A stretch of 23,767 bases of DNA from JBFIHZ01 sp041601535 (GTDB lineage Bacteria > Pseudomonadota > Gammaproteobacteria > Xanthomonadales > SZUA-36). The position numbers were made by a program, and so were the translations under genes. Positions 14,145 to 21,699 of this stretch are shown in pieces (position 1 is the first letter of the stretch; every line of letters begins with the position of its first letter). The stretch is taken from the NCBI GenBank assembly GCA_041601535.1, contig JBFIHZ010000017.1, positions 1 to 23,767 on the forward strand, given 5' to 3'. Under the pieces are notes generated by a model. The model had not been told where the DNA came from and searched no databases. It was given only the letters and a program-made list of their open reading frames with translations.

Positions 14145-14235
14145 ATATTTGGGGTCAGAGTAAAAACTCTTGCCCCGGCTGTTAACGCACTGTTCAACGG
14201 ACAGAATTATGAGTTTTTACTCTGACCCCAAATAT
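14145..14235. repeat. 25-bp perfect inverted repeat flanking 41 bp (MITE/BIME-like unit)
   Basis: The arm at 14145-14169 begins ATATTTGGGGTCAGAGTAAA. It is exactly the reverse complement of the arm at 14211-14235, and the 41 bp between them show no coding signal. With the copy at 14098-14120 it repeats the one-plus-two topology of the cluster at 1550-1666, mirrored. The inner 41 bp are not similar to the inner sequence of that cluster, so only the arms are conserved. The right arm ends on the last base of the TAA stop codon of the M3 peptidase gene. Confidence 0.9.
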
Positions 14236-16451
14236 TATTTTGATCCCTCAGGTTTGGTGGGCAGGAAGCCTTTGCTGCGCAGCAGGGCGTCTACTTCGGC
14301 GTCGCGGCCACGGAAGGCGCGGTAGGCTTCGGCCGGATCCATGGCGTTGCGCGGGGCGAACAGGTATTTCACCAGTTTCTCCGCCAGCTCGGGGTCGTAG
14401 AAACCGCCGGGGGCTTCGGCGAAGGCCTCGGCTGCGTCAGCGGTCAGCACTTCGGCCCAGGTGTAGCCGTAATAACCGGCGGCGTAACTTTCACCCGAGA
14501 AAATATGCCCGAAATGGGTAGTGCGATGGCGCATCACCAGTTCCTCCGGCAGGCCCAGTTCGGCCAGGGTTTCGCGTTCGAATGCCTGCGGGTCCAGGCC
14601 TTCGGGGTCAGCGGTATGCAGCTTCATGTCGATCAGGGCCGAGGCCAGCGCTTCGGTGGTTTTAAAGCCTTCATTAAACGTCTTGGCGCGCTTGATCTTG
14701 GCGACCAGTTCGTCCGGAATGGGCTCGCCGGTCTTGTGATGCACCAGGTACTGGTTAATCACACGGTCGGTGGCCAGCCAGTTTTCCAGCAACTGCGACT
14801 GGAACTCGGTGTAATCCCGCAGCCCGGTGTTCAGCGTGGGATAAGCCACGTTGGCCGACAGGTAATGCAGTGCGTGGCCGAACTCGTGGAAGTAGGTCTC
14901 CGCATCATCCCAGGAAATCAGCACCGGCTGGCCGGGCGGGCCCTTGCTGAAATTGGAGTTATTCGACACCAGCGGTGTGATCTTGCCATCAATGGTTTGA
15001 TGGCTGCGGTACGCTGTGGCCCAGGCGCCGGAGCGTTTGCCGGTGCGGGCGAAGGGATCGAGGTACCACAGGCCGATGTGTTCACCGCTTTCCCGGTCGG
15101 TTACTTCCCATACCTTCACATCGGGGTGGAAGACCGGCACCTGGCCATCCGGCACCGGCGTGAAATTGAAACCGAACAATTCGCCGGCCACCATAAACAT
15201 GGCCTCGCGCAACTTGTCCAGCTGCAGGTATTGCTTCACTTCATTGGAGTCGAGGTCGTACTTCGCCTGGCGCACTTTCTCTGCGTAATAGCGGTAATCC
15301 CACGGCTTGATGGTAATGCCGGCACCTTCCGCGTCGGCAATCGCCTGCATGTCCGCCACTTCCTCGTGAACCCGCGCCACCGCAGCCGGCCATACCGCTT
15401 CCATCAGCTCCATCGCGGCTTCGGGCGTTTTGGCCATGCGGTTCTGCACCTGCCATTGGGCAAAATTGTCATAGCCCAGCAGTTCAGCGCGTTCATCGCG
15501 CAGTTTCAGAATCTCGGCAATGATCGCGTTGGTGTCGTTGACATCGCTGTTGTTGCCGCGGCTGTAGTAATTGCGCCAGACCTGCTCGCGCAGTTCGCGT
15601 TCATCGGAGTAAGTCAGAAACGGGTCCATCGAGGAACGGGTATTGGTGATCGCCCACTGGTCCGGTTTGCCGCGGTCAGCGGCAGCCTGTGCGGCGGCGG
15701 CAATGACCGAGGCCGGCAGCCCGCCCAGTTGATCGGCATTCAGCCAGGTGACATAACCTTCCTCATCGGCCAGTACCTTGTTGCCAAATTGCGTTTGCAG
15801 TTCAGCCAGGCGGCTGTTGATGGCGGCATAACGGTCCTTTTCCGCTCCTTCCAGCGTGGCGCCGTTGCTGGCGAAGGCGTCGTACACCTGCGCGGTCAGC
15901 CGCTGCTGGTCAGGCCGCAGGCTGGCGTATTCCTCGCCTTCAAAGACGGCCTTGATGCGCGAAAACAAAGCGGCATTCTGGCGGACTTTGGAATAGTAAT
16001 CAGCCAGCCGGGGGGCGAGTTTTTCCTGCACTTCGCGAAACTCGGGTGAGGACAGGTTGCTGCTCCAGATGCCGTAAAACGCCAGCACACGCTCCAGTTC
16101 GACACTGGCGGATTCCATCGCCACCAGCGTGTTGTCAAAAGTGGGCGCGGCGGCCTGGCTGGCAATAGTTTCCAGCGCCGCCAGGCTGTTTTGCATGGCG
16201 GTTTCCATGGCCGGTTCAAGGTCGGCCAGCTTCATCTGGTCGAAGGGCGGTACGCCGCCATAGGGTCCGGTCCATTCAGCCAGCAGGCTATTGCCAGAGC
16301 CCTGTACTGGTGCAGGCGATGAGGCGGGTGTCTGTTGCGTGGTCACGTCTTCAGCAGCCGGTACTTCGGCGGGCTCCGGGGTGGAAGGGTCGCAGGCATT
16401 GAGCAATGCGAGCAGCGCCAGGCCGGACAGAATCAACTTGAATGTATGCAT
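14235..16451 (-). CDS. M3-family zinc oligopeptidase, lipoprotein
   Basis: This 738-residue protein is related to oligopeptidase A and peptidyl-dipeptidase Dcp. It has a lipoprotein signal (MHTFKLILSGLALLALLNAC, lipobox LNAC with Cys20), so it is probably anchored to a membrane facing the periplasm, unlike the cytoplasmic E. coli enzymes. After a Pro/Thr-rich linker, the all-helical M3 fold follows. The zinc motif is HEFGH at 522-526 (TYFHEFGHALHYL), with the downstream Glu ligand candidate in DYTEFQSQLLENW. It cleaves short peptides. The start is ATG 16451. It lies 84 bp downstream of the M28 peptidase on the same strand; a GC hairpin (GGCCG/CGGCC, 16482-16494) sits in the gap. The stop codon touches a repeat element. 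Confidence 0.95.
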   Translation of the reverse strand: MHTFKLILSGLALLALLNACDPSTPEPAEVPAAEDVTTQQTPASSPAPVQGSGNSLLAEWTGPYGGVPPFDQMKLADLEPAMETAMQNSLAALETIASQAAAPTFDNTLVAMESASVELERVLAFYGIWSSNLSSPEFREVQEKLAPRLADYYSKVRQNAALFSRIKAVFEGEEYASLRPDQQRLTAQVYDAFASNGATLEGAEKDRYAAINSRLAELQTQFGNKVLADEEGYVTWLNADQLGGLPASVIAAAAQAAADRGKPDQWAITNTRSSMDPFLTYSDERELREQVWRNYYSRGNNSDVNDTNAIIAEILKLRDERAELLGYDNFAQWQVQNRMAKTPEAAMELMEAVWPAAVARVHEEVADMQAIADAEGAGITIKPWDYRYYAEKVRQAKYDLDSNEVKQYLQLDKLREAMFMVAGELFGFNFTPVPDGQVPVFHPDVKVWEVTDRESGEHIGLWYLDPFARTGKRSGAWATAYRSHQTIDGKITPLVSNNSNFSKGPPGQPVLISWDDAETYFHEFGHALHYLSANVAYPTLNTGLRDYTEFQSQLLENWLATDRVINQYLVHHKTGEPIPDELVAKIKRAKTFNEGFKTTEALASALIDMKLHTADPEGLDPQAFERETLAELGLPEELVMRHRTTHFGHIFSGESYAAGYYGYTWAEVLTADAAEAFAEAPGGFYDPELAEKLVKYLFAPRNAMDPAEAYRAFRGRDAEVDALLRSKGFLPTKPEGSK

Positions 16452-16535
16452 AAATCACAACGCTCATAATTGGCGCGCAACGGCCGGTACGGCCTGCTGC
16501 GCGGTGGATATTGGGGTTTGCGGGACAGGCCGGAT

Positions 16536-18350
16536 TCACTCGGGCCGCTGGGCATCCCGTTTGGCCTTGAATTCGGTACCTTCTTTCCATTCTGGCCAAT
16601 CCGTGCTGTTGGCGACGTCCAGGCCGGTTTTGAAGTACATGTTCATATCTTCCATGGCGCCACTGACTTCCCAGCTCAGGTCGTACTCATCAGAAACACG
16701 ATGGTAATGGTCGGTGGTGTATTCCAGCGACTTTTCCATGCCATAGGCGACGCCGCGTTCACGGTCGTCATAGCCGCCGGAAGGATAAATCATCGGTACG
16801 CCTTCCTTGGCCAGCTCGAAGTGATCCGAGCGGTAGTAATAACCTTTCTCCGCTTCACGGTCGCCTTCCACCACCCGTTCCTGGGCGGCAGCGGCAGCGG
16901 CCAGGTAATCGTCGAGATCACTCATGCCCAGACCCACCACGGTGATGTCACGGGTGGAGCCGAAGTTGTTCATGCCGTCCATGTTCAGGCCGCCCACGGT
17001 CTGCTCCAGCGGAAACAGCGGATTCAAGGCGTAATAGAGCGAACCCAGCAGGCCCTGTTCCTCGGCAGTAACTGACAGGAACAGTACGCTGCGCCGTGGC
17101 GCCTGTGGCAGGGCCGCATAGGCCTTGGCCAGCTCCAGCAGGGCAGCCGTGCCACTGGCGTTGTCCAGCGCGCCGTTGTAAATCTGGTCGCCTTCCAGCT
17201 TGGGGTCGGTGCCGAGGTGGTCCCAGTGGGCCATGTAGACAAACACTTCATCCGGCGCTTCACTACCGCGCAACAGCGCCGCGACGTTTTTCGACACCAG
17301 GCTTTCAGTCGCGTTTTCCAGTGCAACCGAGGCACGCAGGTTCATCGGTACGGCTTTAAAGCCGGCTTGTTTGGCCTGTTCGTACATCTCCGCCAGGTCG
17401 AGGCCGGCCTTGGTGAACACGGCCTGAGCGTTCTCGTGGGTCAGCCAGCCCTCGATGGCGGCCAGCCCGGCGCCTTTATCCGGCCGCACCATGTCGAATT
17501 GCGGGCCGGTCCAGCTGTTCATTACCGTGGGCCAGCCGTAGGCGGCAGGCAGGGTGTCGTGCACAATCAAGGCGCCGGCCGCGCCCTGGCGCGCCGCCTC
17601 GTCGAACTTGTAGTCCCAGCGGCCGTAATAAGTCATGGCATTGCCATTGAACAGTTGCGGGTCCTGCGTGGCATAGCCCGGGTCATTCACCAGTATGACC
17701 ACGGTTTTGCCCGTGACATCCACGTCTGCGTAATCATTCCAGTTGTATTCCGGCGCATTGATGCCGTAGCCGACGAACACCAGTTCGGATGCGTCAATGG
17801 CCACTTCGGGCACCTGCTGGCGGCTCCACACCACTTGCCCGGTGGCATATTCCAGCGCCAGGTCTTCACCGCTGCCGCCACTGATCACGAGATCGGGTGA
17901 GTTACGCACTTCCACCCATGTCAGCGGTACATCCTGGGTGTAGCTGTCGCCATTGCCCGGCTCCAGCCCCAGCTTCCTGAAGTGTTCCACCAGGTAATTA
18001 ACGGTAAGCTCTTCACCGGGCGAACCCGGCGCGCGGCCGCCGAACTCATCGGAAGCCAGGATTTCAATATGGCGCCGGTAGTCAGCCTCGTTCATGACTT
18101 CAGCCGCGATCTCCAGCGGATCAGTGCTGGCGGGCGCTGCGTCGTTACTGTCTGCACTGGCAGCATCGTCGGCCGGTGCTGCCGGCGCGGTGTTGGTGGC
18201 ATCTTCCGGCTGGCAAGCCGTCAAGCCGCCCAGCGTCAACAGGCTAACCAGTACCAACAGCCCGGCCCGAGTCAACAGGCCTGCACATACCTGTGAAGCG
18301 TCGCCGAGCCGCGGTCTGTCGGTGGTTGTTCTCAAACTATCTGATGTCAT
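16536..18350 (-). CDS. M28-family zinc aminopeptidase-like lipoprotein
   Basis: The protein is 604 residues from ATG 18350, chosen because AGGA lies 7 nt upstream; the frame stays open to 18383. A signal segment ends in lipobox LTAC (Cys46), then an Ala/Asp-rich linker. A PA-domain-like insert spans about 160-340, and the M28 catalytic domain about 350-600. The zinc ligands are visible: His375 (AHWDHLG), Asp396 (GALDNASG), Glu430/431 (TAEEQGLLGS), Asp458 (NMDGMN) and His550 (DHYHRVSDEY). It likely removes N-terminal residues from peptides in the periplasm. The M3 peptidase gene follows, giving a plausible endo/exo pair. Confidence 0.95.
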   Translation of the reverse strand: MTSDSLRTTTDRPRLGDASQVCAGLLTRAGLLVLVSLLTLGGLTACQPEDATNTAPAAPADDAASADSNDAAPASTDPLEIAAEVMNEADYRRHIEILASDEFGGRAPGSPGEELTVNYLVEHFRKLGLEPGNGDSYTQDVPLTWVEVRNSPDLVISGGSGEDLALEYATGQVVWSRQQVPEVAIDASELVFVGYGINAPEYNWNDYADVDVTGKTVVILVNDPGYATQDPQLFNGNAMTYYGRWDYKFDEAARQGAAGALIVHDTLPAAYGWPTVMNSWTGPQFDMVRPDKGAGLAAIEGWLTHENAQAVFTKAGLDLAEMYEQAKQAGFKAVPMNLRASVALENATESLVSKNVAALLRGSEAPDEVFVYMAHWDHLGTDPKLEGDQIYNGALDNASGTAALLELAKAYAALPQAPRRSVLFLSVTAEEQGLLGSLYYALNPLFPLEQTVGGLNMDGMNNFGSTRDITVVGLGMSDLDDYLAAAAAAQERVVEGDREAEKGYYYRSDHFELAKEGVPMIYPSGGYDDRERGVAYGMEKSLEYTTDHYHRVSDEYDLSWEVSGAMEDMNMYFKTGLDVANSTDWPEWKEGTEFKAKRDAQRPE

Positions 18351-18450
18351 GAAAAATTCCTGTTCAATGAATAGGTGTGGCATACGGCCTGGACGCTCCG
18401 GACGGAATCAAACAGGCCCGGAGTTGGCCTGGCGCGGATGATTGGGCCAG

Positions 18451-18456
18451 AGTATA
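18451..18456 (-). promoter_or_regulatory. Candidate -10 box for the M28-M3 peptidase genes
   Basis: TATACT lies on the minus strand at 18456-18451, about 95 nt before the M28 start. No good -35 hexamer is seen at 16-18 bp. Just upstream of it, three copies of TGCCA/TGGCA (18479-18510) form nested inverted repeats after the YdeI-like stop codon. Confidence 0.35.
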
Positions 18457-18512
18457 CCGTGTACCCGCCAGCCACATCTGCCAAATGGCACAGCGACGAA
18501 GCGGATGGCAGA

Positions 18513-19109
18513 TCAGCGATAGCGGTCGTTGAGACCCTGGCCGGAGAGTATCAGCGGGACGATCTTCTGCAGCCGGCGGTTGCGCGTGGATTCACGCCGG
18601 GCATCGCCGATAAATTCGGCATATTCCCGCTGCCTGGAATCGCTAAGGGCGGCATACGCGGCGGCCAGGTCGGGTTGGGCAGAAAACGCCTGGCTCAATT
18701 CATCGGGTAACTGGGTGCCTGCTCCGTTGAGCTTGCGCTTTTCCACCTCGCGGCCAGCATGCTGGTTGGCCATGGCTTCCTTTACATAACGTTTGACCAG
18801 TGCTTTATCGATTTTGTCGTCTGCTGCAAAGCGCCATTGCCGCTGCGCGCGGGTTTTGCCGTGCTGGGCGTTGATCAGCTTGCCTTCAGGGTCGTCCAGC
18901 AAGGCACCCTGGATAAACCACAGCGCGGCATGATGTTTGAACGCGGCCAGCCCCACCACGTTCTTTCCGTCCAGGGTATAGGTAGGAATACCCCATTTGA
19001 TGGTCTCGACCAGACCGCAGGACTGCAACACGCCACGCAAGGTGGAAAGTGTGCTCGCCCATTCAGGATGTTTTTCCACGTACTCATCAAACGAACTGAC
19101 TTTCTGCAT
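18513..19109 (-). CDS. YdeI/OmdA-family protein with DUF1801 domain
   Basis: The protein is 198 residues from ATG 19109, supported by GGAGG 6 nt upstream. Residues about 5-110 are a DUF1801-like domain (SFDEYVEKHPEWASTLSTLR, WGIPTYTLDGKNVVGLAAFK). The C-terminal part (about 135-198) matches the YdeI/OmpD-associated domain (LPDELSQAF, LAAAYAALSDSRQREYAEFI, TRNRRLQKIVPLILSG). E. coli YdeI has been linked to bacteriocin/antimicrobial protection, but the molecular role is unknown. There is no signal peptide, so it is likely cytoplasmic. It starts 14 nt after the stop of the YfcC-type carrier gene, so the two form an operon; a functional link is not evident. Confidence 0.9.
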   Translation of the reverse strand: MQKVSSFDEYVEKHPEWASTLSTLRGVLQSCGLVETIKWGIPTYTLDGKNVVGLAAFKHHAALWFIQGALLDDPEGKLINAQHGKTRAQRQWRFAADDKIDKALVKRYVKEAMANQHAGREVEKRKLNGAGTQLPDELSQAFSAQPDLAAAYAALSDSRQREYAEFIGDARRESTRNRRLQKIVPLILSGQGLNDRYR

Positions 19110-19123
19110 CAGCAGCCTCCGAA

Positions 19124-20527
19124 TCAACCGAAGCCCATGGATTCTCCCAGGTAAAGACTCATGACCAAAAAAATAGCAGCGAGTGCGAACAGTTTCAATA
19201 GTAATGGCGTGATAAAGCGCACCCAGGCACCGTATGGAATCTTGCCCAGCGCCAACGCACCCATCACCAGCGCACTGGTGGGGATTACCATGTTGGTGAA
19301 ACCATCGCCAAACTGGTAAGCCAGCACAGCTGATTGCTGCGGCACCCCGGTCAGCGTGGCCAGTGGCGACATGATGGGCATGGTGACAAAAGCCTGGCCG
19401 CTGCCGGAAGGTATAAAGAAGTTACAGATGGTCTGTACCAGCAGCATACCCAGCACCGAGGCTTCGGCACCCAGGTCGACCAGCAGGCCGGCGATGGAAT
19501 TGATGATGGTGTCGATGATCTGCGCGTCTGACAGCACCACCTCAATGGACCGTGCCACGCCAATCAGCAAGGCGGCCGCGGTCATCTCCGCACAGCCTTC
19601 GATAAATGTGCGGCTGGTCTCGCCCGCGGGAATGCGCGCGATCAGCGCGGTCAGAATGCCAATGCCCAGGAACACCGCACTGAGTTCATTGATGTACCAG
19701 CCATAGCGGTTCACCCCCCAGACAAAGCCCACCACGGCCGCAATAAACACCGCCACGATGGCGATGCGCTGGGGGTTAAACGCCACGTCACGCGGCAGAT
19801 CGAAACCCTTGCTGTAGTCCACATCGGCCACCAGGCTGGCCTGCGGGTCGGCCTGTACCCGCCGTGCATAGCGGTAGATGTGATGAAACGCCACGGCCAG
19901 GAAGGCCAGCATCATCAGCAAACGCACCGCCCAGCCGGAGGTCAGTGGAACGCCGGCGATGTTTTGCGCGATGATCACGCCAAACGGGTTGATGCCGGCT
20001 GAAGCCCAGCCGATACCGTAGGGTACCCATACCAACGCCATGGCTACGATGGCATCCATGCGCATGGCCAGGCACATGGTCACCAGGATGGGTACCAGGG
20101 GCACATATTCCTCACCCATGCCGATGGTGTATGCGCCCAGGCTGAACAGCAGCAGGCAGCCGGCAATCAATATCCACGGCCGGCCACCCAGGCGGGACAC
20201 CGCACGGTGCAGCGCGGCGTCGATGGCGCCACTTCGCCGTAGCAGCGCGATCACCCCGCCAGCGATAAACACCAGAAAGATGATGTCATGCGCGGCGCTC
20301 AGACCCTTGGGAATGGCTTCCAGAAAATACCAGGGTGTCACTTCAACCTGTTCCTCCGCGGTGGCCGGCTGATAGCTGTCGGCCACCACCATGGTGCGGT
20401 CGGGATTATTCGGATAGGGTTGGCGCTCATATGCGCCTTGCGGCACCAGGTAAACCAGCAGCTGTGCCAGTACCACGATGGAAAAAATTAGTACCAGCGA
20501 ATCCACTGACCAACTGCGTTTTTTCAT
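19124..20527 (-). CDS. YfcC-family (DcuC-like) membrane carrier
   Basis: This 467-residue inner-membrane protein has about 12 hydrophobic segments. It belongs to the YfcC/DcuC superfamily, variously annotated as C4-dicarboxylate carriers or basic-amino-acid antiporters; the substrate is not determined. Typical segments include the first helix then QGAYERQ, FLVFIAGGVIALLRRSGAID, IGMGEEYVPLVPILVTMCLAMRMD and the re-entrant-type motif CNFFIPSGSGQAFVTMPIM near the C-terminus. ATG 20527 was chosen because MKKRSW precedes the first helix and GGAG lies 8 nt upstream; the open frame extends to 20665, but that extension is hydrophilic. It is divergent from the kinase-like gene, with 148 bp between. 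Confidence 0.92.
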   Translation of the reverse strand: MKKRSWSVDSLVLIFSIVVLAQLLVYLVPQGAYERQPYPNNPDRTMVVADSYQPATAEEQVEVTPWYFLEAIPKGLSAAHDIIFLVFIAGGVIALLRRSGAIDAALHRAVSRLGGRPWILIAGCLLLFSLGAYTIGMGEEYVPLVPILVTMCLAMRMDAIVAMALVWVPYGIGWASAGINPFGVIIAQNIAGVPLTSGWAVRLLMMLAFLAVAFHHIYRYARRVQADPQASLVADVDYSKGFDLPRDVAFNPQRIAIVAVFIAAVVGFVWGVNRYGWYINELSAVFLGIGILTALIARIPAGETSRTFIEGCAEMTAAALLIGVARSIEVVLSDAQIIDTIINSIAGLLVDLGAEASVLGMLLVQTICNFFIPSGSGQAFVTMPIMSPLATLTGVPQQSAVLAYQFGDGFTNMVIPTSALVMGALALGKIPYGAWVRFITPLLLKLFALAAIFLVMSLYLGESMGFG

Positions 20528-20675
20528 CTGCGCACTCCGGTGTAGTTTTCGGCCCAGTGTACAACCTGATGGCGTTTTGTGGCGCGCCGGCTGGCCGGGC
20601 CGCCGTTGGCCGGGTAACATCAACGCAGCCTGCAACACGCCGGTTCCACCCGTCACCTCAATCAACAGTTAACTT

Positions 20676-21233
20676 ATGGCAATTCCCATCGTATTGGTTT
20701 TATCTGGTTGGCCGCGCAGCGGAAAATCCAGCATCGCCCGCTTCCTCGAAGCGGATCACGGATTTATCCGCGTGTGTTCGGATGACCTGCGCGAAGAGTA
20801 TGGCATGGTGTGGGGAACCACCGACCGCCGCGAAGCCATGGTGAATCACGTCGTGCACCACCGGGCGCTGGAAGCGGTGATGATGGCGCGTAACGTGGTG
20901 ATTGATACCACCGCGATGTTCCGTTCACAGCGCAGCCTGTTTTTTGATCTGAATGTCTATGCGCAAGGCAAGCTGTTGGCCATGCAGGCGCGCAAGTGGC
21001 TGGTGTCGCTGGATATCAGTGAAGCGGAATGGGAGCGGCGCCAGCAGGCGGCCGGCCGCAGCCAGCAACAGAACGCATTCTATTTGGAGAAGTTCCAGCC
21101 GGTGGAGGCCGATGAGCTGGCTACGGTGGAATGCCATTTGAGTTTTAGCAACAACACGGCTGCAGAACTCGCCTATATCAAGCAACAGCTGTCGCACCGC
21201 CTGGCGCTGCCGGCACCGCACCCGCCGGATTGA
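20676..21233 (+). CDS. P-loop kinase-like ATP-binding protein
   Basis: This is a 185-residue cytoplasmic protein with a Walker A motif GWPRSGKSS at 11-19. It resembles small AAA_33/zeta-toxin/polynucleotide-kinase-like P-loop kinases, with VIDTTAMFRSQR near 75-88 as Walker-B-like segment and a lid-like ERRQQAAGRSQQQ near 120-132. The substrate is unknown. No Shine-Dalgarno sequence precedes the ATG at 20676 (AACAGTTAACTT only). It lies 111 bp upstream of the STAS gene on the same strand, with a candidate promoter in between, so co-transcription with STAS is possible but not required. Confidence 0.85.
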   Translation: MAIPIVLVLSGWPRSGKSSIARFLEADHGFIRVCSDDLREEYGMVWGTTDRREAMVNHVVHHRALEAVMMARNVVIDTTAMFRSQRSLFFDLNVYAQGKLLAMQARKWLVSLDISEAEWERRQQAAGRSQQQNAFYLEKFQPVEADELATVECHLSFSNNTAAELAYIKQQLSHRLALPAPHPPD

Positions 21234-21280
21234 AGTTTGCCCGCGACTGGGTGCGGTTCGGCTTAACTCAGTTGATGTTC

Positions 21281-21286
21281 TATACT
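21281..21286 (+). promoter_or_regulatory. Candidate -10 box upstream of the STAS/SBP-TRIC pair
   Basis: TATACT lies 58 bp before the STAS start, in the 111-bp gap after the kinase gene. The -35 match is poor (TTCGGC at 18 bp). If real, the STAS and SBP-TRIC genes form a separate two-gene unit. Confidence 0.35.
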
Positions 21287-21344
21287 GAAGCCCTGTCGTA
21301 ATCCTGTCGCGCGGCCGGCAATGTAATCAGGAAGGTGACTGGAC

Positions 21345-21695
21345 ATGCTTACTGGTGTGAGTGGGGAAACCATTGGCGATGTATTTGTTGTTGGGCCTCA
21401 AGGCAGGCTTGACGGTAACGGTGCCCTTGCCCTCGAAAAATTCCTCGGCTCTAACCCGGGCAATGCCAGCAAGCATGTGCTGTTCGATTTCTCGGGGCTG
21501 GATTACATTTCCAGCGCCGGTTTGCGGGTCATCCTGCTCACCGCCAAAAAACTACAGGCCGGTGCCGGTAAAGTGGCATTGTGTGCCCTGAATCAGGACA
21601 TTCAGAAAGTTTTTGAGATGAGCGGATTCAACACGATAGTGGATATATCGCCGAGCCGGGAGTTGGCATTGTCTGATTTGTCAGCAGGTTCCTGA
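21345..21695 (+). CDS. Stand-alone STAS-domain protein (anti-sigma-factor-antagonist type)
   Basis: This is a 116-residue single STAS domain like SpoIIAA/RsbV. The hallmark loop DYISSAGLRVILL places Ser57 at the position phosphorylated in SpoIIAA (Ser58). HVLFDFSGL precedes it and VFEMSGFNTIVDI follows, as in the family. Such proteins switch partners when an HPK-like serine kinase phosphorylates them and a PP2C phosphatase reverses this. Neither partner is encoded nearby. The start is ATG 21345, with GGAAGG upstream. The next gene begins 4 nt after its stop and encodes the SBP-TRIC fusion, so the two are probably co-translated and may act together. STAS domains are also known as cytoplasmic parts of anion transporters. 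Confidence 0.93.
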   Translation: MLTGVSGETIGDVFVVGPQGRLDGNGALALEKFLGSNPGNASKHVLFDFSGLDYISSAGLRVILLTAKKLQAGAGKVALCALNQDIQKVFEMSGFNTIVDISPSRELALSDLSAGS

Positions 21696-21699
21696 AGTC

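Noticed and set aside
1550..14235. Repeats considered as a CRISPR array or phage att sites
   Set aside because: Spacing is irregular, orientation alternates, no cas, integrase or phage genes are present, and the copies are dispersed over 12 kb.
14505..16049. A 514-codon open frame on the plus strand, antisense to the M3 peptidase gene
   Set aside because: It exactly shadows a gene with a clear HEFGH motif and lipobox. Its translation shows no domain, signal or compositional sense, as expected of an antisense frame in GC-rich DNA.
16482..16494. GGCCG-GTA-CGGCC hairpin between the M28 and M3 genes as an intrinsic terminator
   Set aside because: The stem is only 5 bp with no T-run on the minus strand; it is too weak to separate the two genes into independent units.
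20578..20625. GC-rich TGGCCGGG direct repeats in the yfcC/kinase gap as a REP element
   Set aside because: Two short imperfect copies within a GC-rich stretch, with no matching copy elsewhere in the window.
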